Assembly: GCA_022600395.1 (NCBI GenBank)
Contig: JAHZKM010000082.1
Span: 1-15,779 of the forward strand
Source: Pseudomonadota bacterium
Lineage (GTDB): Bacteria; Pseudomonadota; Gammaproteobacteria; PS1; Pseudothioglobaceae
DNA: 15,779 nt
Direction of reading: 5' to 3'
Shown one piece after another: positions 7,536 through 13,987 of this stretch. The notes under the pieces were generated by a model. That model searched no databases, was not told where the DNA came from, and saw only the letters and a program-made list of their open reading frames with translations. Every line of letters begins with the position of its first letter. Position 1 is the first letter of the stretch. The translations under genes and the position numbers were made by a program.

Positions 7536-8843
7536 ATGAAAATTTTAGAGATTCCAAGTTTTTCTTTGGATGCTTTATGCCATTTAAATGCTCAGCGCTA
7601 CCCTTTTTTGTTAGAAAGTGTCAGTCATAATGGTAATAATCGCTACTCTATTTTGTTTGCACATCCGCAACAAGAAATAATTTTAAAACGACTGCAAGAT
7701 TTTGATTTTTTAGATGCTTTATCTTCTCAAATTAAAAATAGTCATTTTCAGCCTTCAGATTTACCCTTTATAGGTGGTTGGTTTGTTTATTTATCCTATG
7801 AGTTAGCTGGTCAAATTGAACCTACCTTATTAAAAAATATGCATAACACTAGCGATCTGCCTATTGCTGTAGCGGTTAAAATTCCTTGTGCCGTTGTTTT
7901 TGATCACAAATTGTCTAAGACTTACTTATTGGATGAGGATGATGATCAGTCCAGAATAGATCAGGTATTAAGTGACATTGAACAAGCTAAAACAACCGAA
8001 GAGTTGTCTAATTTTCTAGGTATATTGAAGTGTGATCCTGGCGATAAATTTTTATCTGGGGTTGAAAAAATTAAAAACTACATTAAAGCGGGCGATGTAT
8101 TTCAAGTGAACTTATCGCGTGCTTGGTATTATACGCTTAAGAACAATTGCAGTGCGACCCAGCTATATAATGCGCTAAAAAAATCTAATCCAGCGCCATT
8201 TTCCGCATTAGCCCAATTTCAAAATTTTAGTATTATCTCTTCATCGCCCGAGCGCTTGTTTAGCGTGGACGGCGATAAGGTTGAAACGCGTCCAATTGCA
8301 GGTACACATCCTAGAGGTATCGGTGTGGAGGATGAGCAGCTTAAACAGGATCTAATTAATCATCCAAAAGAGCGCTCAGAGCATATTATGCTTCTTGATT
8401 TAGAGCGAAATGATTTGGGCAGGGTATGTGAGTATGGTTCAATTGAAGTTGATGAAGTAATGGCTTTGGAAACTTATCCATATGTACACCATATCGTCTC
8501 TAATATTAAAGGAAAATTAAGCCCTTTGACTAGTATCAAGCATTTGGTATCAGCTTTATTTCCAGGAGGCACGATTACAGGGTGTCCTAAAATTCGTTGC
8601 ATGCAAATTATCTCAGAGCTTGAGCAAGAAGCTCGAGAGGCTTATACAGGATCATTAGGATATATTAGCAATAATGGAAAAATAGATTTTAATATCTTAA
8701 TTCGTACCTTGATTAAGCAAGAAAAAAACCTAAGTTTTAGAGCGGGCGCAGGCATCGTTTTTGACTCTAATGCACAGCGTGAGTTAGAAGAAACAACTCA
8801 CAAAGCGCAGGGCATATTGCAAGTTTTTTCAAATAAAAAATAA
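7536..8843 (+). CDS. pabB: Aminodeoxychorismate synthase component I (PabB)
   Basis: Chorismate-binding enzyme of 435 residues. With a glutamine amidotransferase (PabA) it aminates chorismate to 4-amino-4-deoxychorismate, for p-aminobenzoate and folate. The N-terminal half is the anthranilate-synthase-I-like domain, and the catalytic domain runs from about 165. Visible motifs are GDVFQVNLSR (186-195), RPIAGTHPRG (252-261), LLDLERNDLGRVC (286-298), FPGGTITGCPK (342-352) and AYTGSLGYI (369-377). TrpE is the main alternative, but it is usually about 500 residues and has a GTVSGAPK-type motif. The GTITGCPK and CMQIISELE forms and the short length favour PabB. It carries PIAGT, not the PIKGT of E. 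coli PabB whose Lys forms an enzyme adduct. It starts 1 base after cpoB, so it belongs to the tol-pal transcript. No pabA is in the window. Confidence 0.88.
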   Translation: MKILEIPSFSLDALCHLNAQRYPFLLESVSHNGNNRYSILFAHPQQEIILKRLQDFDFLDALSSQIKNSHFQPSDLPFIGGWFVYLSYELAGQIEPTLLKNMHNTSDLPIAVAVKIPCAVVFDHKLSKTYLLDEDDDQSRIDQVLSDIEQAKTTEELSNFLGILKCDPGDKFLSGVEKIKNYIKAGDVFQVNLSRAWYYTLKNNCSATQLYNALKKSNPAPFSALAQFQNFSIISSSPERLFSVDGDKVETRPIAGTHPRGIGVEDEQLKQDLINHPKERSEHIMLLDLERNDLGRVCEYGSIEVDEVMALETYPYVHHIVSNIKGKLSPLTSIKHLVSALFPGGTITGCPKIRCMQIISELEQEAREAYTGSLGYISNNGKIDFNILIRTLIKQEKNLSFRAGAGIVFDSNAQRELEETTHKAQGILQVFSNKK

Positions 8844-8866
8844 AAAAGAGTGATTGTGGCAAGCAA

Positions 8867-10744
8867 TTACGGTTGAAACTTGGAAGTCATAGGGTAGCGT
8901 CGCTCTTTACCAAAAGCATTTGGACTAATTTTTGGCCCTGGAGCGCTTTGTCTACGCTTGTATTCATTATTGAGCACTAATCGGCTAATACGCTCTACGA
9001 TTTGCTGGTTAAAGCCTTGTTTGATGATTTCTTTAACAGAAAGTCTTTGCTCAACAAATAACTCTAGAATGGCATCCAGCTCATCATATGGTGGTAAAGA
9101 GTCTTGATCAACCTGATCAGGTGCAAGCTCTGCAGAAGGCTCTCGATCGATCACTCGACCAGGAATGATATAAGATTGGGTGTTACGGTATTTTGCCAAT
9201 CGATAAACCATAGTCTTTGATACATCCTTAAGTGGGGCAAATCCACCAGACATATCGCCATATAAAGTAGCGTAACCAACAGCCATTTCTGACTTGTTGC
9301 CCGTAGTTAACACGATTTTTCCAAGTTTATTAGAAATAGCCATTAGCAGGGTGCCACGCACTCGAGCTTGTAGGTTTTCTTCAGTAGTGTCAGTTTGCAT
9401 GCCACTAAATACGCCACTCAATTGAGTGTTAAAGCTTTCAACCATAGAATGGATGCTAATCTCCTGGTAATCGATATTCATAGCACTAGCTTGAGCTTTA
9501 GCATCTTCTAGACTCATGTTGGAGGTGTAAGTGTAAGGCATCATAATCGCTTTAATATTTTCTCCACCAATGGCATCTGCTGCAATAGCAAGCGTTAATG
9601 CAGAGTCAATGCCACCAGATAAGCCAATAACTACCCCGTTAAATACGCCATTTTTTTGAATATAATCTTGAGTGGCTAGCACTAACGCATCATAAATCGT
9701 TTTTTCAATACTAACAGCTTCTTCTGTATGCTTTTGTGCTGTGGCGAGTGAGGTTGTGGCAGTTTTAAAAAAAGGGAGTTGATGTGTGATTTGCGCTTTG
9801 GCATTCATAGCAAATGAGCCACCATCGAAAATAATTTCATCTTGGCCACCTACTAAATTGACATAAACAAAATTTACTTGATTTTCAAGTGCGCGTTTTT
9901 TAACTTCCTCAAGGCGTTGCTGATGTTTACCAACATGAAAAGGGGATGCGTTAATACTAATAATACAGTTTATACCGTATCGGGCAGTTTCTTTAACAGT
10001 TTGAGCGTTCCAAATATCGGCACAGACAAGTAAGCCAATACGCTGACCTTTGATTGTAAAAACAAATGGCTCGCTACCAGCGCTAAAGTAGCGTTTTTCA
10101 TCAAAAACACTATAGTTAGGGAGTTGTTGCTTATGATAAATTTGAATTGAGCGTGATTGAATTAAGTAAGCAGCATTGTATAGTTTGCCGTCTTGCTGAT
10201 GAGGTGCGCCAAAAACAATAGAAATAGCCCCAGGAACGGCATTTTTAATTTTATTAACCGTTTCTTCAACTTGTTGGATAAAGCCAGTTCGAAGTAAAAG
10301 ATCTTCAGGCAGATAGCCTGTTAATGATAATTCTGGAAAAACCAACAGATCGCTACCTTGTTGGGCGGCCTTTATACTCAAATCAATAATTTGTTGAGTG
10401 TTATTAATCAAATCGCCAACAGTAGGGTTAATTTGTGCAATATCAATTTTGATAGACTCAGAGATGTTTGAAAGATTTTCTAGCTGTTCTTGCCAAAATA
10501 TAGCCTTTGCTTTATCGCCTTTCATTTTTGCATGTTCAAGTTTAGTGTTAGCAACCACTTCAGCAGGATTTATATTCAAAATATCGGCAAATAGCCAAGC
10601 ATGAGTCTCAGAAAGAGCGGATTTTCCTGATTTGTATTTACTTAAATTAGATTGGTTAATGCCATATTCTTGTGAGATTTTATAGTCGGAAAAGCCAGTC
10701 TTTTTGCGTACTTTGGTGAGATAGTCTTTGGTTTTATTAGCCAT
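8867..10744 (-). CDS. nadE: Glutamine-dependent NAD+ synthetase fused to an N-terminal helix-turn-helix domain
   Basis: NadE makes NAD+ from deamido-NAD, ATP and glutamine. Residues about 98-625 are a complete NadE. The glutaminase (nitrilase-fold) domain has triad E138 (FPELSLTGY), K205 (IYHKQQLP) and C241 (LLVCADIW). The synthetase domain has the PP-loop GLSGGIDSAL (374-383), TGNKSEMAVGYATLYGDMSGG and a C-terminal RRQSAPGPKISPNAFG. Ordinary two-domain NadE proteins start at about IKIDIAQINPTVGD, here residue 98. The extra residues 1-92 look like a Cro/CI-type helix-turn-helix of the phage-related kind (DUF3693-like): TGFSDYKISQEYGINQSNLS, KYKSGKSALSE, LNINPAEVVANTKLEHAK, then KAIFWQEQLE. 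The join has no stop and no ATG, GTG or TTG just before residue 98; the nearest internal ATG is codon 74. No Shine-Dalgarno precedes the ATG. The enzyme call is firm; the DNA-binding role is inferred. Confidence 0.93.
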   Translation of the reverse strand: MANKTKDYLTKVRKKTGFSDYKISQEYGINQSNLSKYKSGKSALSETHAWLFADILNINPAEVVANTKLEHAKMKGDKAKAIFWQEQLENLSNISESIKIDIAQINPTVGDLINNTQQIIDLSIKAAQQGSDLLVFPELSLTGYLPEDLLLRTGFIQQVEETVNKIKNAVPGAISIVFGAPHQQDGKLYNAAYLIQSRSIQIYHKQQLPNYSVFDEKRYFSAGSEPFVFTIKGQRIGLLVCADIWNAQTVKETARYGINCIISINASPFHVGKHQQRLEEVKKRALENQVNFVYVNLVGGQDEIIFDGGSFAMNAKAQITHQLPFFKTATTSLATAQKHTEEAVSIEKTIYDALVLATQDYIQKNGVFNGVVIGLSGGIDSALTLAIAADAIGGENIKAIMMPYTYTSNMSLEDAKAQASAMNIDYQEISIHSMVESFNTQLSGVFSGMQTDTTEENLQARVRGTLLMAISNKLGKIVLTTGNKSEMAVGYATLYGDMSGGFAPLKDVSKTMVYRLAKYRNTQSYIIPGRVIDREPSAELAPDQVDQDSLPPYDELDAILELFVEQRLSVKEIIKQGFNQQIVERISRLVLNNEYKRRQSAPGPKISPNAFGKERRYPMTSKFQP

Positions 10745-10770
10745 TTTTTTTTATTGTATTTATACATGTT

Positions 10771-10853
10771 TTTTTTACCTATTATAGTTATTTTTTACCA
10801 CCTATGTAATTAAGTTATTTTAGTTAAAAAATACTAGTAGTGGTAAAACCACC
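10771..10853 (-). promoter_or_regulatory. Candidate nadE promoter with flanking TTTTACC boxes and palindromes
   Basis: On the minus strand, TATAAT (complement of 10781-10786) with ATTACA (complement of 10805-10810, 18-base spacer) is the best promoter for nadE, giving a leader of about 30 bases. The box TTTTTTACC occurs at 10771-10779 and again at 10791-10799. These copies are exactly 20 bases apart and lie on either side of that -10 box. A third, shorter copy is inverted at 10842-10848 (GGTAAAA), inside the palindrome GTGGT-AAA-ACCAC (10840-10852), which touches another palindrome, TACTAGTA (10832-10839). The arrangement looks like operators, and the obvious candidate binder is the helix-turn-helix end of the neighbouring NadE. 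Promoter strength and binding are not shown by sequence alone. Confidence 0.45.
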
Positions 10854-10920
10854 ATAAATATAATATAACTATATGATTTTTAATTAAATTATTCATTTTA
10901 AAAAATAATTAAAAACTAGA
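10854..10920. repeat. Nearly pure A+T stretch with an inverted repeat
   Basis: The middle of the gap between nadE and the Sel1 gene is almost entirely A and T. It holds a perfect inverted repeat of TTTTTAATTA (10877-10886) and TAATTAAAAA (10906-10915). It lies just upstream of the rightward promoter and could act as an UP-element or bendable DNA. Because it uses only A and T, chance is also a fair explanation. Confidence 0.4.
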
Positions 10921-10921
10921 C

Positions 10922-10950
10922 TTTACACACAATAAAAATCACGGTATATT
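10922..10950 (+). promoter_or_regulatory. Sigma70-type promoter for the Sel1 gene
   Basis: TTTACA (10922-10927) and TATATT (10945-10950) are separated by exactly 17 bases, close to the sigma70 consensus. Transcription would start at about 10957, leaving a short leader with the ribosome site GAGGAG (10973-10978) six bases before the ATG at 10985. This is the best-formed promoter and ribosome-site combination in the window. Confidence 0.6.
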
Positions 10951-10984
10951 GACTTCAAATTGATAAATAAATGAGGAGTTTTTA

Positions 10985-11338
10985 ATGAACAAAATGCATG
11001 CACATTTGTTAGCAGAGTCAGAGCTAAAAATTGAAACAGTTAAGATCCAACAGCAGGCTTATTTAGGGGATGCCGAAGCTCAATGTAAATTAGCTGATAT
11101 TTTTCAAAAGGGACAGGGCGTCACTAGAAATACAGCGCATGCCTTTTTCTGGTATCAAAGAGCAGCTAAGCAGGGTAATTTAGCCGCACAGTTTAATGTT
11201 TGGTATGCTTATTTGACGGGTGAAGGAATTCAGGCTAATGAAAAATTAGCAGAAAAATGGTATGCCAGGGCAACACTTAAAAATTGCAGTTCAACAAAAT
11301 CAATTATTGCACAATTAATTGGCACTACTATTCACTAA
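10985..11338 (+). CDS. Small Sel1-repeat protein
   Basis: Protein of 117 residues built mainly from two Sel1-like repeats, short alpha-helix pairs related to tetratricopeptide repeats that usually mediate protein contacts. Repeat one covers about residues 28-64 (GDAEAQCKLADIFQKGQGV, then AHAFFWYQRAAKQ). Repeat two covers about 65-100 (GNLAAQFNVWYAYLTGEGI, then KLAEKWYARAT). There is no signal peptide or membrane segment, so it is probably cytoplasmic. The function is unknown and no partner can be named. The GAGGAG site and the promoter upstream predict good expression. It is divergent from the nadE fusion and followed after 30 bases by two very small membrane-protein reading frames, so all three may form one transcript. 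Confidence 0.85.
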   Translation: MNKMHAHLLAESELKIETVKIQQQAYLGDAEAQCKLADIFQKGQGVTRNTAHAFFWYQRAAKQGNLAAQFNVWYAYLTGEGIQANEKLAEKWYARATLKNCSSTKSIIAQLIGTTIH

Positions 11339-11368
11339 ACAATGGATTTATTTTTCAGGGAGAAAAAA

Positions 11369-11446
11369 ATGAACTTAGCACTACATACAATCATATATTC
11401 ATCGGCTGCTATTATTGCGTCATTAAGTGTAGCTTTGATTCATTAG
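11369..11446 (+). CDS. Candidate 25-residue membrane microprotein
   Basis: A short reading frame encodes 25 residues, beginning MNLALHTIIYSSAAII and ending SVALIH. It is nearly all hydrophobic and could span the membrane once. The support is its ribosome site: AGGGAG (11357-11362) lies six bases before the ATG, stronger than that of many real genes in the window. It sits 30 bases after the Sel1 gene and ends 4 bases before the next small reading frame, as in an operon. The function is unknown. It could instead be a leader peptide for the gene after it. With so short a frame, chance cannot be excluded. Confidence 0.45.
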   Translation: MNLALHTIIYSSAAIIASLSVALIH

Positions 11447-11450
11447 GCCG

Positions 11451-11642
11451 ATGAAAATATCATTCATTGTCAAATCAATTTTTGCTATAACCGCATCTTT
11501 ATTGATAAGTATAGAACTAGCTTCAGTCTATAGTAGTTACGCCTCTTCAGTTGATCCTAAGAATCTTAGTGTTATTTTTACAATTGTTTTACTACTAGGT
11601 CTGGCCTCTATACAGCAAAAAAAACCTAGCTCTTTCTTATAA
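11451..11642 (+). CDS. Small hypothetical membrane protein
   Basis: A 63-residue reading frame that I do not recognise as any family. It shows two hydrophobic stretches, about residues 4-27 (ending in SLLISIELASVY) and about 41-54 (VIFTIVLLLGLASI), joined by a polar link with VDPKN and ending in a short basic tail QQKKPSS. This predicts a small inner-membrane hairpin with both ends on the same side, or a cleaved signal plus one anchor. It begins 4 bases after the stop of the 25-residue frame, with only a weak AGG in front, so coupled translation is likely. No homologue-based role can be given. Confidence 0.55.
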   Translation: MKISFIVKSIFAITASLLISIELASVYSSYASSVDPKNLSVIFTIVLLLGLASIQQKKPSSFL

Positions 11643-11733
11643 CTTTCCACAAAAAATATTTTTTTTGTATAAACTTTAGAATATGTGGTATTCAATTACT
11701 GCATTTTTATTAATCTCAATGAGGGGAAGTTTT

Positions 11734-12756
11734 ATGAATAAATTATTAAAATTGTCAGCTGTATCGTTATTAACGATTGGCGCTATTAGCGCACAAGCAA
11801 GCATGTTCCATAGCGATACTTTAAAGGATGTGCAAGCTAAAGATAGTTTAACTTGTGGTGTATCAACAGGTACACCTGGTTTTTCTAGTCCTGATGCAAG
11901 TGGTAACTGGTCTGGTATTGATGTTGATGTCTGTCGTGCAGTTGCTGCTGCAACATTAGGCGATGCTAAAAAGGTAAAATTTGTACCATTAACAGCTAAA
12001 GAGCGCTTCGTTGCATTGTCATCTGGTGAAATTGATATGCTTTCGCGTAATACAACTTGGACACATACTCGTGATACCTCATTAGGTCTTACGTTTGCAG
12101 GTGTAAATTACTACGATGGCCAAGGTTTTATGGTTCAAAAATCATTAGGCGTCAATAGCGTAAAAGATTTAAATGGTGCATCATTTTGTATTCAGGCAGG
12201 AACAACAACCGAGCTTAATTTAGCAGATTACTTCCGTTCAAATAATATGGAATTTAAAGCAGTTACTTATGATACATCTGCACAAACTAAAGGTGGTTTT
12301 GAAGCAGGTCGTTGTGATGCGCTAACATCAGACGTATCCCAGCTTGCTGGTCTTAGGTCAACATTAAAGGACCCTAGCTCCGCTGTAGTTTTAGGTGATG
12401 TTATTTCTAAGGAGCCTTTAGGTCCAGTAGTGCGAAAAGATGACAATAATTGGCTTAATATTGTTAGATGGTCGCTTAATGCAATGATTGAGGCAGAGGA
12501 GTTAGGTGTTACTTCAGCAACTATTGACAATGCTTCTACTAGTCCTGGTATTCAGAGATTACAAGGAAAATCTGGTACGCTGAATGAAAGCTTAGGTCTT
12601 GGCAAAGATTGGTCGCGCAACATTATTGCACAGGTAGGTAACTATGGTGAAGTCTTCGAAAGAAATATCGGCATGTCAACGCCAATCCAGCTTCCACGTG
12701 GTGTAAACCAGTTATGGATCAAAGGTGGAATCTTATACGCTCCAGCGTTCAGATAA
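11734..12756 (+). CDS. aapJ: General L-amino-acid ABC transporter, periplasmic binding protein
   Basis: Periplasmic solute-binding protein of the AapJ/BztA/YhdW group, which brings a broad range of L-amino acids to the AapQM permease; 340 residues. The signal peptide is MNKLLKLSAVSLLTIGAISAQA. The mature part shows family segments DSLTCGVSTGTPGFSSPDASG, WSGIDVDVCRAVAAATLGD, VKFVPLTAKERFVALSSGEID and the amino-acid-site region LSRNTTWTHTRD, then GTTTELNLADYF. I start at 11734, because a strong GAGGGG (11721-11726) sits 7 bases upstream and this gives a proper signal peptide. An ATG at 11683 would put 17 extra residues in front. It heads the transporter operon and is separated from the permease genes by a terminator hairpin, which fits a binding protein made in excess. 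Confidence 0.93.
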   Translation: MNKLLKLSAVSLLTIGAISAQASMFHSDTLKDVQAKDSLTCGVSTGTPGFSSPDASGNWSGIDVDVCRAVAAATLGDAKKVKFVPLTAKERFVALSSGEIDMLSRNTTWTHTRDTSLGLTFAGVNYYDGQGFMVQKSLGVNSVKDLNGASFCIQAGTTTELNLADYFRSNNMEFKAVTYDTSAQTKGGFEAGRCDALTSDVSQLAGLRSTLKDPSSAVVLGDVISKEPLGPVVRKDDNNWLNIVRWSLNAMIEAEELGVTSATIDNASTSPGIQRLQGKSGTLNESLGLGKDWSRNIIAQVGNYGEVFERNIGMSTPIQLPRGVNQLWIKGGILYAPAFR

Positions 12757-12771
12757 AGTCTAAAAAAATAT

Positions 12772-12805
12772 AAAATGGCTAACCAAATGGTTGGCCATTT
12801 TTTTT
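12772..12805 (+). terminator. Hairpin terminator between aapJ and aapQ
   Basis: AAAATGGCTAACC (12772-12784) pairs with GGTTGGCCATTTT (12789-12801), with one G-T pair, around an AAAT loop, and T8 follows (12798-12805). It lies 15 bases after the aapJ stop and 13 bases before the aapQ ATG. This is a full intrinsic terminator. Placed inside an operon, it should let most RNA end after the binding-protein gene with some read-through to the membrane genes. Confidence 0.85.
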
Positions 12806-12818
12806 ATAAAGGTTTTTT

Positions 12819-13982
12819 ATGTTTATAAAACTAAAATCACTGCTATACGATAATGAAGTTCGAGCGATCGCGTTTCAAGTGTTAGCCGTTATTGTTATCG
12901 CTTATTTTGCTTATCAAGCTTTTGACAATATGATGCTTAATATTGAGCAAAGAGGTATTAGAAGTGGTTTTGGTTTTCTAAATGATGAAGCTGGTTTTGC
13001 TGTTAATGATAATTTCTTTTTGGAATATTCGCCAGCATCAACTAATCTTCAAGCATTTTATGTTGGCATTGTTAACACTCTAGTTGTTGCAATAGCAGGC
13101 ATATTTTTTGCTTCAATCATTGGCCTTATTATTGGTGTTGCTCGTTTGTCTAGTAATTATTTAATTAGAAAAATGGCTACAATATATATTGAAGTTTTTA
13201 GAAATATACCTATATTGCTTCAAATTTTATTCTGGTATTCAATAGCGCTAAACGCCTTTCCATCGCCTAAAAACAGTATTAGCTTCTTTGACAGTATCTT
13301 TCTCAATTCAAGAGGGTTGTATTTACCCAAGCCTTTAATGGAGAGCGAATTTTATCTGGTAATTGCAAGTCTTGTTGTTGGTATTATTAGCTATATTTTT
13401 ATTAAAAAACAGAGTAATAAGAAGCATGATGAAACAGGTGTAGTAACTAATACCACTGCATATTTCTTAGGGTTGGTTCTATTGCTGCCTTTTGCTGTTT
13501 ACCTAGTGGCTGGTGCACAATTAGAATACCCAGTATTAAAGGGTTTTAATTTTAGGGGTGGTTTAGATTTATCCATTGAATTTTTCGCTCTTACTTTTGC
13601 CTTGAGTATTTATACGGCCACTTATATTGCTGAAGCCATTCGCTCAGGAATTGAATCTGTAGATAATGGACAAAAAGAGGCAGCCTCAGCCATGGGTTTG
13701 ACACAAGCACAATCATTAAGATTGGTCGTATTGCCACAAGCACTAAGAGTAGCTATACCGCCAATTATCAACCAATACTTAAATCTTACCAAGAACTCCT
13801 CTTTAGCAGCAGCCGTTGGTTATACCGAGCTAGTGACTATATTCTCAGGTACTGTTTTAAATGTCGTAGGTCAAGCGATCGAGATTATTACATTAACAAT
13901 GCTAGTGTATTTAACAATATCGCTGGTTATATCATTGATCTTGAATATTTTTAACAAGAAAATGCAAATTAAGGGTAAATAA
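12819..13982 (+). CDS. aapQ: General L-amino-acid ABC transporter permease AapQ
   Basis: Inner-membrane permease of 387 residues, of the AapQ/BztB/YhdX group within the polar amino-acid (His/Glu/Gln/Arg/opine) permease family. Several hydrophobic segments are visible: about 17-35, 80-107, 175-194, 212-230 and 245-270, plus a C-terminal pair. The segment NTLVVAIAGIFFASIIGLIIGVARLS opens the conserved permease domain (its first 12 residues are NTLVVAIAGIFF). The EAA loop that contacts the ATPase is AIRSGIESVDNGQKEAASAM followed by GLTQAQSLRLVVLPQALRVA. The length near 390, with a large insertion between membrane segments, is typical of this subgroup and longer than ordinary 220-residue permeases. 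AAAGG (12808-12812) is the ribosome site. It is separated from aapM by 5 bases. Confidence 0.93.
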   Translation: MFIKLKSLLYDNEVRAIAFQVLAVIVIAYFAYQAFDNMMLNIEQRGIRSGFGFLNDEAGFAVNDNFFLEYSPASTNLQAFYVGIVNTLVVAIAGIFFASIIGLIIGVARLSSNYLIRKMATIYIEVFRNIPILLQILFWYSIALNAFPSPKNSISFFDSIFLNSRGLYLPKPLMESEFYLVIASLVVGIISYIFIKKQSNKKHDETGVVTNTTAYFLGLVLLLPFAVYLVAGAQLEYPVLKGFNFRGGLDLSIEFFALTFALSIYTATYIAEAIRSGIESVDNGQKEAASAMGLTQAQSLRLVVLPQALRVAIPPIINQYLNLTKNSSLAAAVGYTELVTIFSGTVLNVVGQAIEIITLTMLVYLTISLVISLILNIFNKKMQIKGK

Positions 13983-13987
13983 TTATT

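Noticed and set aside
7536..8843. TrpE (anthranilate synthase component I) as the identity of the chorismate enzyme
   Set aside because: The length of 435 and the GTITGCPK and AYTGSLGYI motifs fit PabB better, and no trp genes are adjacent.
8844..8866. Terminator between the convergent pabB and nadE genes
   Set aside because: Only a short imperfect repeat (GTGATTG/CAATTAC) is visible, with no T run in a suitable place.
8867..10744. Fusion in NadE explained by an upstream start mis-call
   Set aside because: No ATG, GTG or TTG codon occurs just before residue 98, where ordinary NadE would begin, and the upstream residues form a recognisable domain rather than random sequence.
10745..10984. 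Phage attachment site or prophage remnant next to the phage-like domain
   Set aside because: There is no integrase, tRNA gene or other phage gene nearby; only the domain itself looks phage-related.
11649..11668. ACAAAAAATATTTTTTTTGT as a terminator after the small membrane protein
   Set aside because: It is a weak A/T-only inverted repeat without a GC stem; it might end transcription poorly at best, so it is not listed as a feature.
11683..11733. Earlier ATG as start of the amino-acid binding protein
   Set aside because: The 17 added residues would sit in front of a complete signal peptide, and the strong GAGGGG site points to the ATG at 11734.
12267..12530. Minus-strand 87-codon reading frame inside aapJ
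   Set aside because: It is antisense to a well-conserved binding-protein gene and shows no family features.
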